NCBI GenBank assembly: GCA_963082975.1
Contig: OY720344.1
Span: 76,124,053 to 76,188,052 of the forward strand
Source of the DNA: Labia minor
Lineage: Eukaryota > Arthropoda > Insecta > Dermaptera > Spongiphoridae
Length of the DNA: 64,000 nt
Reading direction: 5' to 3'
Under the pieces are notes generated by a model that was not told the origin of the DNA, did not search any database, and was given only the letters and a program-made list of their open reading frames with translations. The translations under genes and the position numbers were made by a program. Shown piece by piece: positions 11,839 to 23,894 of this stretch. Position 1 is the first letter of the stretch. Every line of letters starts with the position of its first letter.

Positions 11839-13630
11839 TAATTAATACAACAGACAAAATAATTTTTTTATATTTTAAATAAGAATATGTCTATTTAATA
11901 TAAATATAACTTATATGTATGAATCTTATAAAATATTACAAACAAACAATATATGAAATTAATACATTTAACTTTGTAAAACGTTTTATGTTAATTTGTG
12001 AAACAAAAACTAAAATAAAAATTGAAATGATTTTATTAGGATAATTTAAATAATCATTTTTGTTTTAAATGACAATTTTTTATTAAAATTAATTTTAATT
12101 TTTCATAATTCAATATAAATAAATATAGAATAAAAATAGCAAATAACATAAATTTAATTTTTATTAAACCTTAAAGTACTTATATAAGTATATATTTTTA
12201 TAATAATTGATGATATTTATTTAATTAATAAACATAAATAAGATTTGAGAGGCATTAATATTAAAAAATTTGTTTCTATTCTGTTTAACATCTTATTTCC
12301 TCAAAATAATAAGAAAAGTTTAAATTACGATTAAGGTGTTTGTTAACTTTTATATTTATAATTACATAAATCACGGTTTATATAGATTAATTAAACATTA
12401 TAATTATTATTATTTAAGCAAAATAATAAAAAAGAAGTATAACTAAAATTTTATAGTTAATATTTAGTTTAAAAATATTGGAAAAACAAAAAATTTTTCA
12501 ACCCTAAACAAAAGATTAAGTTACTTGGGAGTTACATAAACTTTAGACACATACAGCTAGTTAAAAGAGGTTTTAAAAAACTACTTATTAAAATAATATT
12601 AAAAAAAATATTCCTAAATTAAACAGTAATTCTGTTTTTCAATAATTTATTTGGTTCATTTGAAATTACTTCAATAAATTAGATTGGGGTTGTTTGGTGT
12701 CCACTCCGGTTATTCTTGGAATGTACTACTCCCCTGAATGAGAATGCCGATACCCACAAGATATCCCTCAAATTCCATCAAAACCTTTCTTTCCTCTTAA
12801 TAAACTCTCATGTTTTTTACATCCATTGAAAACGATATTCTATTTTTCAATTTTTTTTTACAAAAAGAAACGAATAAAAATGAATATTCTTGAAATTTTA
12901 TTAGAATTTTCCTCTTTTACTCTTATATATTATTAAGATGATTTAATTTTATTTTTCATTCTAATATTTCCGTATATTTTTCTATTGCTAAATTTTTATT
13001 ACATTTTTTTTAAATAATAAAGAGCCATTTAAATTACATTTAATACTAACTGTATTTTATTATTCTTTTATATGATTTTATTTCTTGTTTGTATTAAAAT
13101 GTATTATTTATATATATCTTAAAATTAATATATGAAAATGAAAGAAAAAAAAGTAATTTAATTTATATATATATATTAATATATATATTTTATATCTAAT
13201 ATATTGTAAAATCAGAGGGGGTAATTAGAATATATATGTATAAATATATTGATATATTGGAACAAATTTATGTTATTTTAATTTTACTTGAAAATCCAAT
13301 TATTATTATATAAATAATAGAACTAATAATCTTCTCCCAAGAAATCTTGAAATGTAGATACAAAGCTTTGACATGTTCAAAGAATATAATATTAAGATAC
13401 ATAGGAATTGAAACAGTACTAACGACTTCCTATATTAGAGACAGAGAAGTATGTATTATATATATATGCGTATATTATGTGCAAGTTATGGTATTGATTG
13501 ATAGAATATGGTATTAATTTATACAAATATTTAAATATATTTTTTTTAAAAAAATGAATTAATAATCTTTTTAATGATTTTTTAATTAATCGTGCCGAAT
13601 CATAATTTCTCTTTTTATTAAATGGCCAAG
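11839..13630. other. AT-rich intron sequence
   Basis: I see no gene or recognisable transposon. Positions 12690-12790 are less AT-rich (GTCCACTCCGGTTATTCTTG) but no frame or splice pair is convincing. Confidence 0.5.
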
Positions 13631-13747
13631 CCCAAAAGCTAATTAGCCAACTTCAAATACAACTCGATCATGATAAAATGATTTCATTATTAGATGATGG
13701 AAGAACATTAACTATTAACATTAACTCCAATGCAAGATATCCTGCAG
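13631..13747 (+). CDS. Internal exon of the same unidentified gene
   Basis: The acceptor is CTCTTTTTATTAAATGGCCAAG and the donor is GCAG then GTAAGCC. The exon is 117 bases: two bases completing a split codon, 38 codons, one base over. Joining the G left by the exon ending at 10261 to the CC here makes an Ala codon, so the two exons are phase-compatible. Translation starts QKLISQLQIQLDHDKMISLL and continues DDGRTLTININSNARYPA: a heptad-like helix followed by a beta-prone stretch. The following exon should begin in phase 1; I did not find it. I do not recognise the family. Confidence 0.6.
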
Positions 13748-16700
13748 GTAAGCCATTCAATTGTCTTTTAAAGGAATAAGATAACTGAAAATTATTTCTT
13801 ATAAAATGATATAACAATAATAATATATCTATGTTAATTTTAGAATAAATCAATCACTTCTACAATTAACATATTAGTTTTTTTTCCTTCAAAAATAATA
13901 AAATATAACTCCACTTCAACTATACGCAATTCAAATATGATCAAAAGATCTAATATTATTAATAAAATTGTATTTTTTTAGCTTAAATATTTTTTATCTT
14001 CAAAAGAATAAATTTCATAAAACTAAAGGTCTAGTATTTTTTAATTATTATTATTTAAGTGTATAAATAAAAACTATATTCGAAATATTTTTATTTATAT
14101 TATCAAATAATTTAATTGATTTATAAAACTAATTTAAATTACATAACTGTATTAAAAACTATTAATATTTTTAAGAAATATTGATTAAATTTTATTTATT
14201 AAAACTCAAATGCATAATAAACATTTAGGCTTTTTGGCTTCAATTTCATGAAAAGAGATACCTTAAATGTCTAAGAGTCATACCAATTATGTCATTAGGA
14301 ATGTTTTCTTTTAATTTAAAATATGTCCTGATTGTTTAATTTTATCCTCGCGTTTAAACTTCCATTAAAGTAAGATGATTATTCTCATTTGCACTACTTC
14401 ATTGATCAAATTATTCATTAATCATTAAAACATATTCTAAAATTAATATACAAATCATTCTAAAATAAATAAATGTAAAATCATTTTAAAAAACAATTTT
14501 TAAAATTGTTATAATTTGAATTGCTATAATTTGAAACTGTCATATTATATACATTCCCTTGGCGTCCGAATCACTCCATCAATCAATACTTCTCCACGTA
14601 AACCACTAAATATTTTTTTATAATTAAAATTGATTATAATTTAAGAAATATGTGAATTTTATGAATTAATTTAATAGTTAATCTTGTTTGGAATTTTTTT
14701 ATATTAGAATATAAAAATATTATATTTATATTTTTTTATATTGATAATTAATATTAGTTAAATATTCATAAATATGATTTCGTTTAAACACTAACGATCT
14801 ATGCATTTGATCTTCTAAATTAGATATAAATATATTTTAATTTATTCATTAACATTTAAATAAATATAAATTCAAAAAATTATAATATTTAATCTATCAG
14901 ATTAATTTCAATCACATTTAAGTCAATATTCTGAATATTATTTTATTATTTTAATTATTTTACCTTATAACTCATTTTTCAACTATAATTACATATAATA
15001 TAATTAATTAATCAAATTCATACATTTCATATTCTTTGAATCGAACAAGTTCGGACTCGTTCCTTTATAATAACAATCAATCATCTCCTCCCACTCCTAC
15101 TCTAATCATTATTTCATTTATTTTATACATATAAATGACTTAATTGATTAAAAGAAAACTCATTTTAATAAATAATATATAAAATAAATATTAGATACTC
15201 CATTTATTAAAATTTAAATATATTCTCTTATTTTCCCTTTTTTTATTGTAATTATTTATTTATTTAATTTATTTACAATAGGACATAGATTTTCCAAATA
15301 ACTATCATAAATTCATATTGAATAGTAATAATATTTAACCATATAAAATAAATGATTAATTAATATAGTGTATTTATTACTAAATGTATTTTTATTTTGA
15401 ACAATTTTAATTTCAATTAATTTTACTGATTCTAAAATTGAATTTAAATTATATTATTATGTATAATTATTTCTTTTAAAATTTCTTATTTCTGACGATT
15501 TGTATAAATTCAATTATATTTTATTTTTTATTAATGATTATTTGTAATGAAAAATGTGTCTAGCTATCTTTCTAGTTTATTTTAAAATTATAAATCCACA
15601 CTAAAATCTATGAGTATGAATAGTTAATAATCCCAATGGGAAAATCAAATTAAGGAACGGGTGAAACGAATTTAACTTCGGTGGTTAGATAGCTGAATTG
15701 CTGATCATTTGATTTACATTAATGCCATATTGCAATAATATTTCTATATTAATGAATTATAGATTATTTGCCGGATGAGCAAATCTTTCCAATTATACCA
15801 CACCACTCTATTTCAGTCACAACCACCGTTTCCGACTTTTTTTTTTAAATGTCTATTTCAATTATTGAAGTGGTTGGTAACTTACGAATAATTTGTCTTT
15901 CCAATTCCAAATTATATCTCACATTGAAGTGAAATAAAGTTCAAGTGTTAGCAAATTGGATTTTAATAAATTATTTATCAATTAATCTTTATTTTGATCA
16001 ATATTCTATATTTTACAAAATTTATCTGAAGACTCATTGTCAGTAGTTTCAGACAAATCCGTTAATAATTAATTATTCCAGTCAATTACTTAATTAAGTA
16101 ATCCAAATATATATTTATTTATTTTTCCAAATATATAAATTGGTGTCTATTAATAACTAAGATGACTTTTGTGTTTTATGTACAATATATATATATTACT
16201 TTAAATTTAATTTAAAGGATTTAATACTATTTTTTAAAAATAATTCACCTTCTACTATTATTATTATTATTATTATTATTTATTCTGAGCGACATTATTA
16301 TTTATTAATTTTACATCTATATTTCTTTATCTAGATTGAGGAGTACAAACATGCATGCAAATTATCATCCTTTTAAGTCTAGAATATATTATTATTAGTA
16401 TTTTAATTAAATTTAAATAATTTATTTTAAAATTTAATACATTTTATTAATTATATAATTTGTTTATTTCCTTTTTTTTTTGTTCTATTATTTTCCTATG
16501 AAATTATTTTCAAATGTAATTGTATCTTCTTTTTTTAGTATAGTACATTGATCCATATTTAAAATTGTATTACTTTCACTTTTTATTTAATCAATCAAAT
16601 GTTTTTCGAATTAATAAATGATTTCTTATAGTATTTTTACATTTAATATATAATTAAATCAAATTTATTTTTTTTTCTCAATATCAATTTTAAATCTTAT

Positions 16701-16831
16701 TACTTAAATTAGTCAGAATATGGAATTTCAGATTACACATCTTTTAAGAATCATCAATGATGAAGGAAATATAAGGTAGGTTAGAGATATCAAGAATTGA
16801 GAATATTAACTTTTCTAGGTTTTGAATTTTT
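13748..16831. other. AT-rich non-coding stretch
   Basis: Plain AT-rich DNA with a (TTA)n tract at about 16252-16282. Positions 15650-15850 are slightly more balanced, but no gene or element could be supported. Confidence 0.55.
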
Positions 16832-16853
16832 ACTATCTCGTCTGTCTCTCTCT

Positions 16854-16899
<46 letters not shown>

Positions 16900-17356
16900 G
16901 TATGTAGACAAGATTACGCAAAAACAGTTTAAACTAGAGTAATGAAATTTGGTACATGGCTATTATTCAAAATTCGTAGTTTTCTATCAACTTTTGAGAA
17001 ATGTAGGTCAACTGGAAGATGGTCATTACCTACATAGTTTTGATTTTTTTTCCTCTAAAGTGCCCGAAAAAATAAAGATATATGTTTGATAGTTTTTCAC
17101 ATGATGAAAAATGTTAAAAACTCCTATATATAGAATTTCAGAATGATTGAATCGCTGAAAGTACCGGAATTAATTTTTTAACATTGCAAGTCGCACGCCA
17201 GTACGTGATGTGGTGCCATCAACAAAGAGCCAAACACACGCTGGTTTAATAATATTATTTATTAATTTTAATTTATAATTTAAATTTAATTTAAATATAT
17301 AATATATGTTATTTTATCCAATTCAAATTGCGAGATAGTCGAGTGGAGACACTCCA
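16832..17356 (+). mobile_element. Helentron-like repeat R, copy A
   Basis: The copy starts at ACTATCTCG (16832) and ends in GCGAGATAGTCGAGT then GGAGACACTCC. It carries landmarks shared by all R copies: GACAAGATTACGCAAAAACA, GAAATTTGGTACA, TTTTCTATCAACTTTTGAGA, TATAGAATTTCAG and CGCTGGTTTAATAA. The ends hold inverted ACTATCTCGC/GCGAGATAGT words, and the right end holds a GGAG-ACA-CTCC hairpin. There is no long ORF. Subterminal inverted repeats plus a terminal hairpin fit Helentron-type non-autonomous elements; that class call is inference. Confidence 0.65.
16849..16910. repeat. TC/TG microsatellite in R copy A
   Basis: A (TC)n run grades into (TG)n followed by TATG units. Other R copies have a shorter GTGTGTGTG at the same place, so this one has expanded in situ. 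Confidence 0.85.
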
Positions 17357-17804
17357 GCTTATTTATTTTTATTATTTAGTGATATGTAAAATTTGATAAA
17401 TTAAAATGTTCAATATATATCTTTCTAAACAATTAGTTTAAAAATAAAAGTAAATTTGTTATTAATAAGAAACGTTTTATCAATTCATTTATCTTTATTT
17501 TCAGAAGTTAATTAATAATTCCATTAGTCCATTAGTTTGTTTCCTCTATATATTAAACAATTCAATTATCAACTCAATAAGATATTAATTTTTTTTTTGA
17601 AATTCAATTTTATCTTATTAAGCCCATAAAAGTAACAAATGATAATTTCCTTCATATCTCTCCCTTATTCTATGGTATTTATTTTAATATTTTCGTATAT
17701 AAAAAGCACCTGGCGGATCCTAGTATTTTAGTAACTTGTATAACTAGTAGTTATAAAAGACTATTTTTATTAGCTTAGAACAAAAAAAGAAAACAAGGAA
17801 AAAA

Positions 17805-18026
17805 ATGATTCTCTATAATTCAGTAACAAGCGTCAGAGTGGAAAGGATATTTAAGAGGTGTCGTTTGACAATAGAGCCACCAAAAGACAAAGCCCTTCTA
17901 GAATCCATTTTGTCCAGAGGAGGAAAATTGATTTCAAATTTAATTGCAATTAGTCCAGGTCTCACTAGATTGCTTTTATATCCCCAAAGGACATTCAAGA
18001 ACTCTTTTTTTAGCTTTAATCTTTAA
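17805..18026. other. Both-strand open segment of unknown nature
   Basis: Positions 17805-18026 are open on plus (73 codons, ending FKNSFFSFNL) and 17813-17998 on minus (61 codons). The base composition is less AT-rich than the surroundings. I recognise neither translation and see no matching splice sites. It may be old transposon coding DNA. Confidence 0.25.
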
Positions 18027-18111
18027 ATGCTCTCTCGTTTTTGTTTTTTTTTAAGGTTAACACACATAAATGGAAAATGTTTATTATAAGAAATCTTTTG
18101 TTTACACTCAC

Positions 18112-18203
18112 CGACATCTCCGACGTACAGGAATCGATGAAAGTAAGTTCGGATTCTTCACCGTTGAGCAAAACACACACTGATTTCTCACCAAATTCAT
18201 CGT
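18112..18203 (-). CDS. Rgk: RGK-family small GTPase, exon after switch I (degenerate G3)
   Basis: On the minus strand the acceptor CTTTTTAG precedes 18203 and the donor TCG then GTGAGTG follows 18112. The exon is 92 bases: two bases completing the Asp codon opened by the exon ending at 42530, then 30 codons. Translation reads (D)DEFGEKSVCVLLNGEESEL then TFIDSCTSEMS. This matches the arthropod Rgk segment S-x-DDEFGEK-V-VLL-GEESEL-FID. Canonical Ras proteins have DTAGQE here; RGK proteins lack that G3 motif, and the IDSCTSEM here fits. The next exon (expected VYS box, NKxDL and C-terminal tail) should start in phase 0 at lower coordinates and was not found. Confidence 0.88.
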
Positions 18204-18697
18204 CTAAAAAGAAAAGAAAAAATATATAAATAAATAAATAAATAATTTAAGTTGAATACGGATATAAAAAAAACAAGATTTATTTTGTTTTTAAAAGGAC
18301 ATTAAACTAAAGTCAATCGACTGAAAAGTATTGTGGGTTGTTTATTCTTTATCTGAAAGCAAATTGTCTCTTACTGAAAGCATTATTAAATGGGATGCAT
18401 TAAGCCTCATTCGACCCTTTGTATATTATCACATTATAGTATATTTCATGAATAATACATTATATATAGAATTCATTATACTATATATCTACAAATATTG
18501 ATTTTTAATCTTTCAAATATATAAATTTATTTAAACATTAATTTCATAAAGATTCATTCATATATCTAATGTTAAATGATAGTAATAATATATAATTAAA
18601 ATTAAAAAAAAATATTAAAATAATTTGAAAATAATATATTAATTATCATACTTTAATTAGTTTCTCTCTCTCTCTTTATATATATTTGTATTTAAAT

Positions 18698-18815
18698 CAA
18701 GGCTGTGGAGCCATGTCCTGCTCCCGTTCTGGCTCAGGCTCCACACAGCTTTTATAATATCTTCATTAAAGGGAGAGCCGGAACAGGTTAATTTCGAAAT
18801 GGCTCCTCAACATTG
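18698..18815. mobile_element. Short hAT MITE with exact 8-bp TSD
   Basis: The element runs from CAAGGCTGTGGAGCC to GGCTCCTCAACATTG, the CAAGGCTGTGGAG hAT terminus type. ATTTAAAT is duplicated exactly at 18690-18697 and 18816-18823. At 118 bp it is nearly all terminal and subterminal repeat: GGCTC/GAGCC words recur throughout. Confidence 0.85.
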
Positions 18816-19440
18816 ATTTAAATTCAAACAATTATTTATAATATTCAAACAATAATTTGTATTATGTTATATTTTCAAGACTAGAACTACCTATATATAA
18901 ATAATTTTTACTAACTATATAGTATTGCGATCACGAAAATTTTCGATGTCGAGATTTTGATGTTTTTACACGGCTTCAGTCCCTGAGTCATTTTCACTAA
19001 GGTTGAGAAAAGTGTGTGTGTGTAAGTGTGTTTGTAGACAAGATAACGCAAAAATGGTCTGAGCTAGAATAATGAAATTTGGTACACGGGCATTATTCAA
19101 AATTCATAGTTTTCTACCAACTTTTGAGAAATATAGCTTATTTGGAAGAGGACCATTACCTAACACGTTTTCATTATTTTCCCTCTAAACTGCCTTTAAA
19201 AATAAAGATATATGTTTGATAATTTTTCACATGATTAATAATTGTATAAAACTGCTATATATAGAATTTCAGCTTGATTGAATCGCTGGAAGAACCAGAA
19301 TTAATTTTTTAACACTGCAAATCACGCGCAAGCACGTGTCGTGGTGTCATCAACAAAGAGTCAAACACGCGCTGGTTTAATAAATATTATTTATTGATTT
19401 TAATTTATAATTTAATTAATTAAATTTAATTTAAATATAT

Positions 19441-19960
19441 AAGGTGCTTGAATAAGTTCTCGCTGTTTTCTAACAGATGGCGTTTCCAGTAATATAAGTG
19501 GATGATATTTCTGAAACGAACGCATTTCCAGGAAATACTGTTCGTATTCTTGAACGCCAGTGTGTTTCTGTTTGCCACAGTGTCAACCACATTTTGTTCT
19601 GAGTGCTTAAAGATGTCGAGTTTTGTGCCACGAAAAGAGTATTTGCGGGGAATTCTATTGCATTATTTTATACAGAAGAAATCTGAAGCACACCGGATTC
19701 TTGTTGAGACGTATGGGGAACATGCTCTGTCGGAAACGACTTGCAGAGACTGGTTTCGACGGTTCAAAAATGACGATTTTGATCTTCAAGATAAAGAACG
19801 TTCTGGCGCACCGAAAAAGTTTAAAGACGAAGAATTGGAGGGATGGGAAAAAGTAGTGTCTTGTGATGGGCTGTTCTTTGAGTGACGTGTTGTGCACCTC
19901 ATTGTGTAAATAAAGCATTGATTTTCACAAAAAAACACCGAGAACTTATTCAAGCACCTT
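19441..19960 (+). mobile_element. Internally deleted mariner nested in repeat R
   Basis: The terminal repeats are AAGGTGCTTGAATAAGTTCT-CG at 19441 and its exact inverse ending at 19960. TA lies on both sides; the exact border is ambiguous because both flanks read TATA. Between the ends are the first part of a mariner transposase and its last few codons joined in frame, so about three quarters of the gene is missing. It can only move if a related transposase is supplied elsewhere. Confidence 0.9.
19613..19885 (+). pseudogene. Mariner transposase with in-frame internal deletion
   Basis: The ATG at 19613 opens MSSFVPRKEYLRGILLHYFI, then KKSEAHRILVETYGEHALSE, then TCRDWFRRFKNDDFDLQDKE, RSGAPKKFKDEELE. 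This is the N-terminal helix-turn-helix DNA-binding region of mariner transposases, including the conserved W-(F)-R-(R)-F-K and D-x-x-RSGAP-K/R blocks. It then jumps directly to GWEKVVSCDGLFFE and TGA, the usual C-terminal end (W-x-K-C-V-x-S-D/N-G-x-Y/F-F). The whole DD34D catalytic domain is absent. The frame is preserved, so a short product of about 90 residues that could bind the element's ends is conceivable, but nothing shows it is made. Typical full mariner proteins are about 345 residues. Confidence 0.88.
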
Positions 19961-20020
19961 ATAATTTATGCCATTTAATCCAATTCAAATTACGAGATAG
20001 TCGAGTGAAGACACTCCAGC

Positions 20021-21291
20021 TTATTTTTTGATAATTTTCAAAACAAAACATTAAATAAAAAATAAATTTAATGAAATATACCTATATACTTAATTAAAAA
20101 AAATATTTATACTTTTTATCATTTATTATATATATTTATATGTGAATCTATAATATCTTTAAATATGTACTTCTTTTTTTTATCCAGAAATTTGTTTATA
20201 TATAGGTAAATTAATTATTTATGTTTAAATATTTTCAATCAATCCTAAAATTAGTTATTAATCCGCTATTTAATTCATTTGCATGGTTAAATAATTCATT
20301 TATATTATATCAATACTAAAATATATAAAACATAGATAATAAATGCAATAGATGTTAATATATTATTAATAATTAAATATTTTTTTAGTATATACATTGA
20401 GTTGAGCAAGTTTACAAATAATATAATACATTTACAAATAAATGAGTAATTTGTAAAATAAACGGAGTGAAAAGTTTAGGTATTGTATAAATAAATCAAT
20501 AAGTACTTATATATGTCATTTTTAATTAAAGAAAAAAATTTTATTTTAATTTTAAACAAATTGCTATTTTATTTAATATTATGGTAAATTAAATTCTGTA
20601 TTTTAAAATTTTACATAACAATAAATGAATAGTCGATTTCTTTTATACTATTTGAAGTCTTAATAAATGATAATAATAATAATTTAAGTAAATTATTATT
20701 TGTTTTCGAGGATTATGATTAAGGTTGGATATGACATTTCATCAAAATATAGCTTCATTTTATTTTTACTGAGGACTTTTTCATATTACACGATTTAATA
20801 TTTTATTCTTGATTATTAATCTCTTCTTTATCTTCCCTACGGGTTATTTGTAATTTTACTTTAATCCTGCTACTGTCCTTCGCAGAAGATATCATCCTTA
20901 CCCTATCCCCTCAATCCATTTTCAGGCGGCTATATTAAGATCTTGGGCCAACTTTGAGTCCAATTGATGGAAAGGAAAAGGCTCCTTGCGCTTTAGCCGT
21001 CCTCTCAAGGGCCGATTTAAGGCTTTATTGTCCCGAGGTTGAAGTCAAATGCCCTTTAGGCTCGATTTCTTTTCCTACTGACTGATTTTCTACTAGCTGC
21101 TCACTCAACGGCTGTCAACGTTCGATCGCAATCAAAAAGAACATATTTCACAGTTACCCACTCCCCACCACTTCTATAAACTGTCATCTTTTAGAAATAT
21201 TTTATATCTTATGCAAAACTTTATATATATTAAAAAAAAACATTAAATTTTTCCTATTGTACGAGGACAATTTTAATATATATATTGGACT
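20021..21291. other. Intronic stretch, mostly AT-rich
   Basis: This lies within the 24-kb RGK intron. Positions 20830-21180 are clearly less AT-rich (AGGGCCGATTTAAGGC, GTTCGATCGCAATC). They resemble transposon debris, but I find no inverted ends or target duplication. No gene is supported. Confidence 0.5.
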
Positions 21292-21292
21292 T

Positions 21293-21350
<58 letters not shown>
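21292..21350. repeat. (TA)n microsatellite
   Basis: An uninterrupted alternating TA tract of about 59 bases, next to the MITE at 21371. It could extrude as a cruciform. Confidence 0.95.
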
Positions 21351-21357
<7 letters not shown>

Positions 21358-21370
21358 ATAAAATATAAAT

Positions 21371-21702
21371 GTGCCACTCAGAAGCCAAACCGATTAACTC
21401 CAATTTTTGAAATTTTGCTAGTAATGTAATGTAATGTAATTTAATGTAATCTGCAACATATGGAGTGAATAATAAACTTGATAATCTTAATATTGCATTG
21501 CAATATACATTTTTCTGTAATCAATAAACCTGAATTTTCTAAAAGCTGTGAACTTCTTTGAGCTTCATTTTCTCAGTTTCTTTAACTCGTTCCCGCCGGC
21601 TCCATAATTTGTCTATTTATATGGAGGCATGAGCCCCCGGTGGTACATGCTGGCAGGTACCTGTTAAATGTGGAGTTAATCGCTTTGGCTTCTGAGTGGC
21701 TC
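21371..21702. mobile_element. MITE family I copy 1 (GCCACTCAGAAGCC ends)
   Basis: The left end GTGCCACTCAGAAGCCAAAC with GATTAACTCCA mirrors the right end TGGAGTTAATCG with CTTTGGCTTCTGAGTGGC. Near the left end is a short (ATGTA)n array, and the interior has CTGCAACATATG, ATTGCATTGCAATATAC and TTTTCTGTAATCAATAA. The last three blocks recur in the copy at 49238-49459. I do not recognise the superfamily, and the target duplication is not clear. Confidence 0.7.
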
Positions 21703-23216
21703 AAATATATAAATATTAAATGTAAAACACAATATAAATTATATTTTAATTATAAAAAAAAAATATTATTATTTTTATTAAATAAACAATATTTAATTAT
21801 AACGACTTTAGAGATGAATATAATACAACATTTGTATAAAATGAAATCTAAATTCAATAGATTAAGAGCTGTTCATTTTATTTAACTCTTCTGCTTCCTC
21901 TTAAAGTTTATTCCAATTATTACGGGTCACCCTGTATATGTATATATGAGAGGTAAATATAAATAGAACGTAAATGGTTAATATGAGTGATGTGCGGCTT
22001 TGTTTTAGCTGTTCTAACCTGTCAATGCCAAAAACTCACTCCTTTCATTTCTCTCTTAATAATCTATTTCATTATTAGACAAGTGATTTTTTCCATTAAA
22101 CTCAATAGCATTTTCATTTTTGATGAAATATTAAATAAATAAATAAATTAGTGAATAAATAAATGTGTTAAAACTAACACAAAAAAGACAGTAAAGTTAA
22201 TTTTATTAATATTTGTTTATTAAAAATCTAATGAAATTTATATTAAATTATCCAATTACTTATTTTTCCTTTTTCTTTTTATCCATAGAAGATTTCAAGT
22301 TAAATTTTTTTTAAATCTTGACTATTATTTGTGTAGAATAGAATCAAAGTTAATGGTGATAATCTTATATATTTTAATTGATCTTAGGATATTATGATTG
22401 ATATTACTCTAATTTATTTAAGAAATAAGAGAAGTATTTACAAATTTCAAATAACAGATTGCAATGCTAAAACTATAAATATATATTATGTATAATAATA
22501 TTATCGATAATTCTTTTTTAAGCATGATTTATATTTTAAAATTTATTAAGATACCCTAATTACTTATCCTGATCTAAATTTTAATTTAATCATGGTGTAA
22601 GACTTATTTATACTATTTCAATTTCTTTGTATAGTCACAGTAATTTTACAAAATCGAATGTATTATATATTTATCTTTAAATTATATGTTTATTAGATTA
22701 TCTAATAAATGTATTAAATTCTTTTTCAAATAAATTTGGTTTTTATTTATTTGAATATTAAGTAATATTTCATATAAGCACATCATTTTCAGTTAACAAT
22801 GAAGTTAGAAATCTACATTAGATATCAAATTTTATTGCTAGAATATTTAATTAATACTAGCATCTCCTAAGATTAACAAATTTCTAAAATTGGTCTTTTT
22901 GATACACATATTTGTATATAACATTCATTTTAAATCCCCTATTTTCTAAAAACCTTGAGAAATCTCCTTTCATTTAAGTATAAAACTTTTATTTTGTATT
23001 ATTTTCTATTATACACTATATAGGTATATACATATAAATTATTAATGGCCATCTATAATATATAAATTCTATAAGTATTCTATCCAAGCTAATAATTTAA
23101 AGAACTTTTTTTTAAGAAAGGATTGAAAAAAATAGAGTTAGTTACCATATACTTTAGAATTACCTTTTTAAGAGTATAAAATATAAAATGTCTAATATAG
23201 ATATATAATATACTAG

Positions 23217-23251
<35 letters not shown>

Positions 23252-23448
23252 TTGAAGTTTATGCTTTATTACTTAAATTATTCTTAAAATAAAAAATGAT
23301 CAATAATAAATTCATCAATTAAATTAATAATTAAAATAACGTTATACTAGATCCAAAATTAATAAAAATAAATATATAAATATAGTAAAGAAATTAATTT
23401 TTTTCTCGAAATGAAGGCGAACTTTTAATCTGTGTGTATGTTCTAAGA
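21703..23448. other. AT-rich intron sequence
   Basis: No gene or clear element. A TA run lies at 23219-23242. Confidence 0.55.
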
Positions 23449-23730
23449 CAGCGGTTGCCAAAGTGGTGGTCCGCGAGAATATCTCGCTGGTCCGCAGAAA
23501 AATGTGGAATATACTTACTCATCATGTTAAGTTATGTTTTAAGATGCATTAAAACATGATTCAATTCATAACACTACGTGATAAGTTATAAAAACTCAAT
23601 GTTTATGTGTTCTTTGATCACAATTTTTATTTATAAATATATTTAACACTTAAAAAATCCTATTAGTGGTCCGCGGGATTTAAATTATGAATTAACTGGT
23701 CCGTGAGGTCAAAAAGTTTGGCGACCGCTG
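23449..23730. mobile_element. hAT MITE with exact 8-bp TSD
   Basis: The element runs from CAGCGGTTGCCAAAGTGGTG to TTTGGCGACCGCTG, the CAGCGGTTCCCAAA-type hAT terminus. TTCTAAGA is duplicated exactly at 23441-23448 and 23731-23738. GGTCCGCGAG near the left end and CTGGTCCGTGAGG near the right are subterminal repeats. At 282 bp it is non-coding. Confidence 0.92.
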
Positions 23731-23840
23731 TTCTAAGATACGCTTTCTTTTAAATTCATGATAAAATAAATAATAACTTAATAACATACATATTATTAAA
23801 GAGAAGATTTGCTCAAAAAATAAAATCATTATCGGGTTGT

Positions 23841-23894
23841 AACAAAGTGGATAGGGGATAAAGTGTTAACAGAGTGGATAGGGGATAAAGTGAG
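23841..23894. repeat. 27-bp tandem duplication
   Basis: The unit AACAAAGTGGATAGGGGATA plus AAGTGTT is followed at once by a near-identical copy (AACAGAGTGG...AAGTGAG). There are only two units. Confidence 0.85.

Larger units (their letters stand above)
18908..20020 (+). mobile_element. Helentron-like repeat R, copy B, split by a mariner
   Basis: This is the fullest plus-strand R copy. It starts near AGTATTGCGATCACGAAAAT, passes GAAATTTGGTACACGGGCAT, AACTTTTGAGAAATATAGCT and CGCGCTGGTTTAATAAATAT, and ends GATAGTCGAGT then GAAGACACTCC. A 520-bp mariner (19441-19960) interrupts it. The R sequence resumes at TAATTTATGCCATTTAATCC, so R is older than the mariner insertion. Confidence 0.75.
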
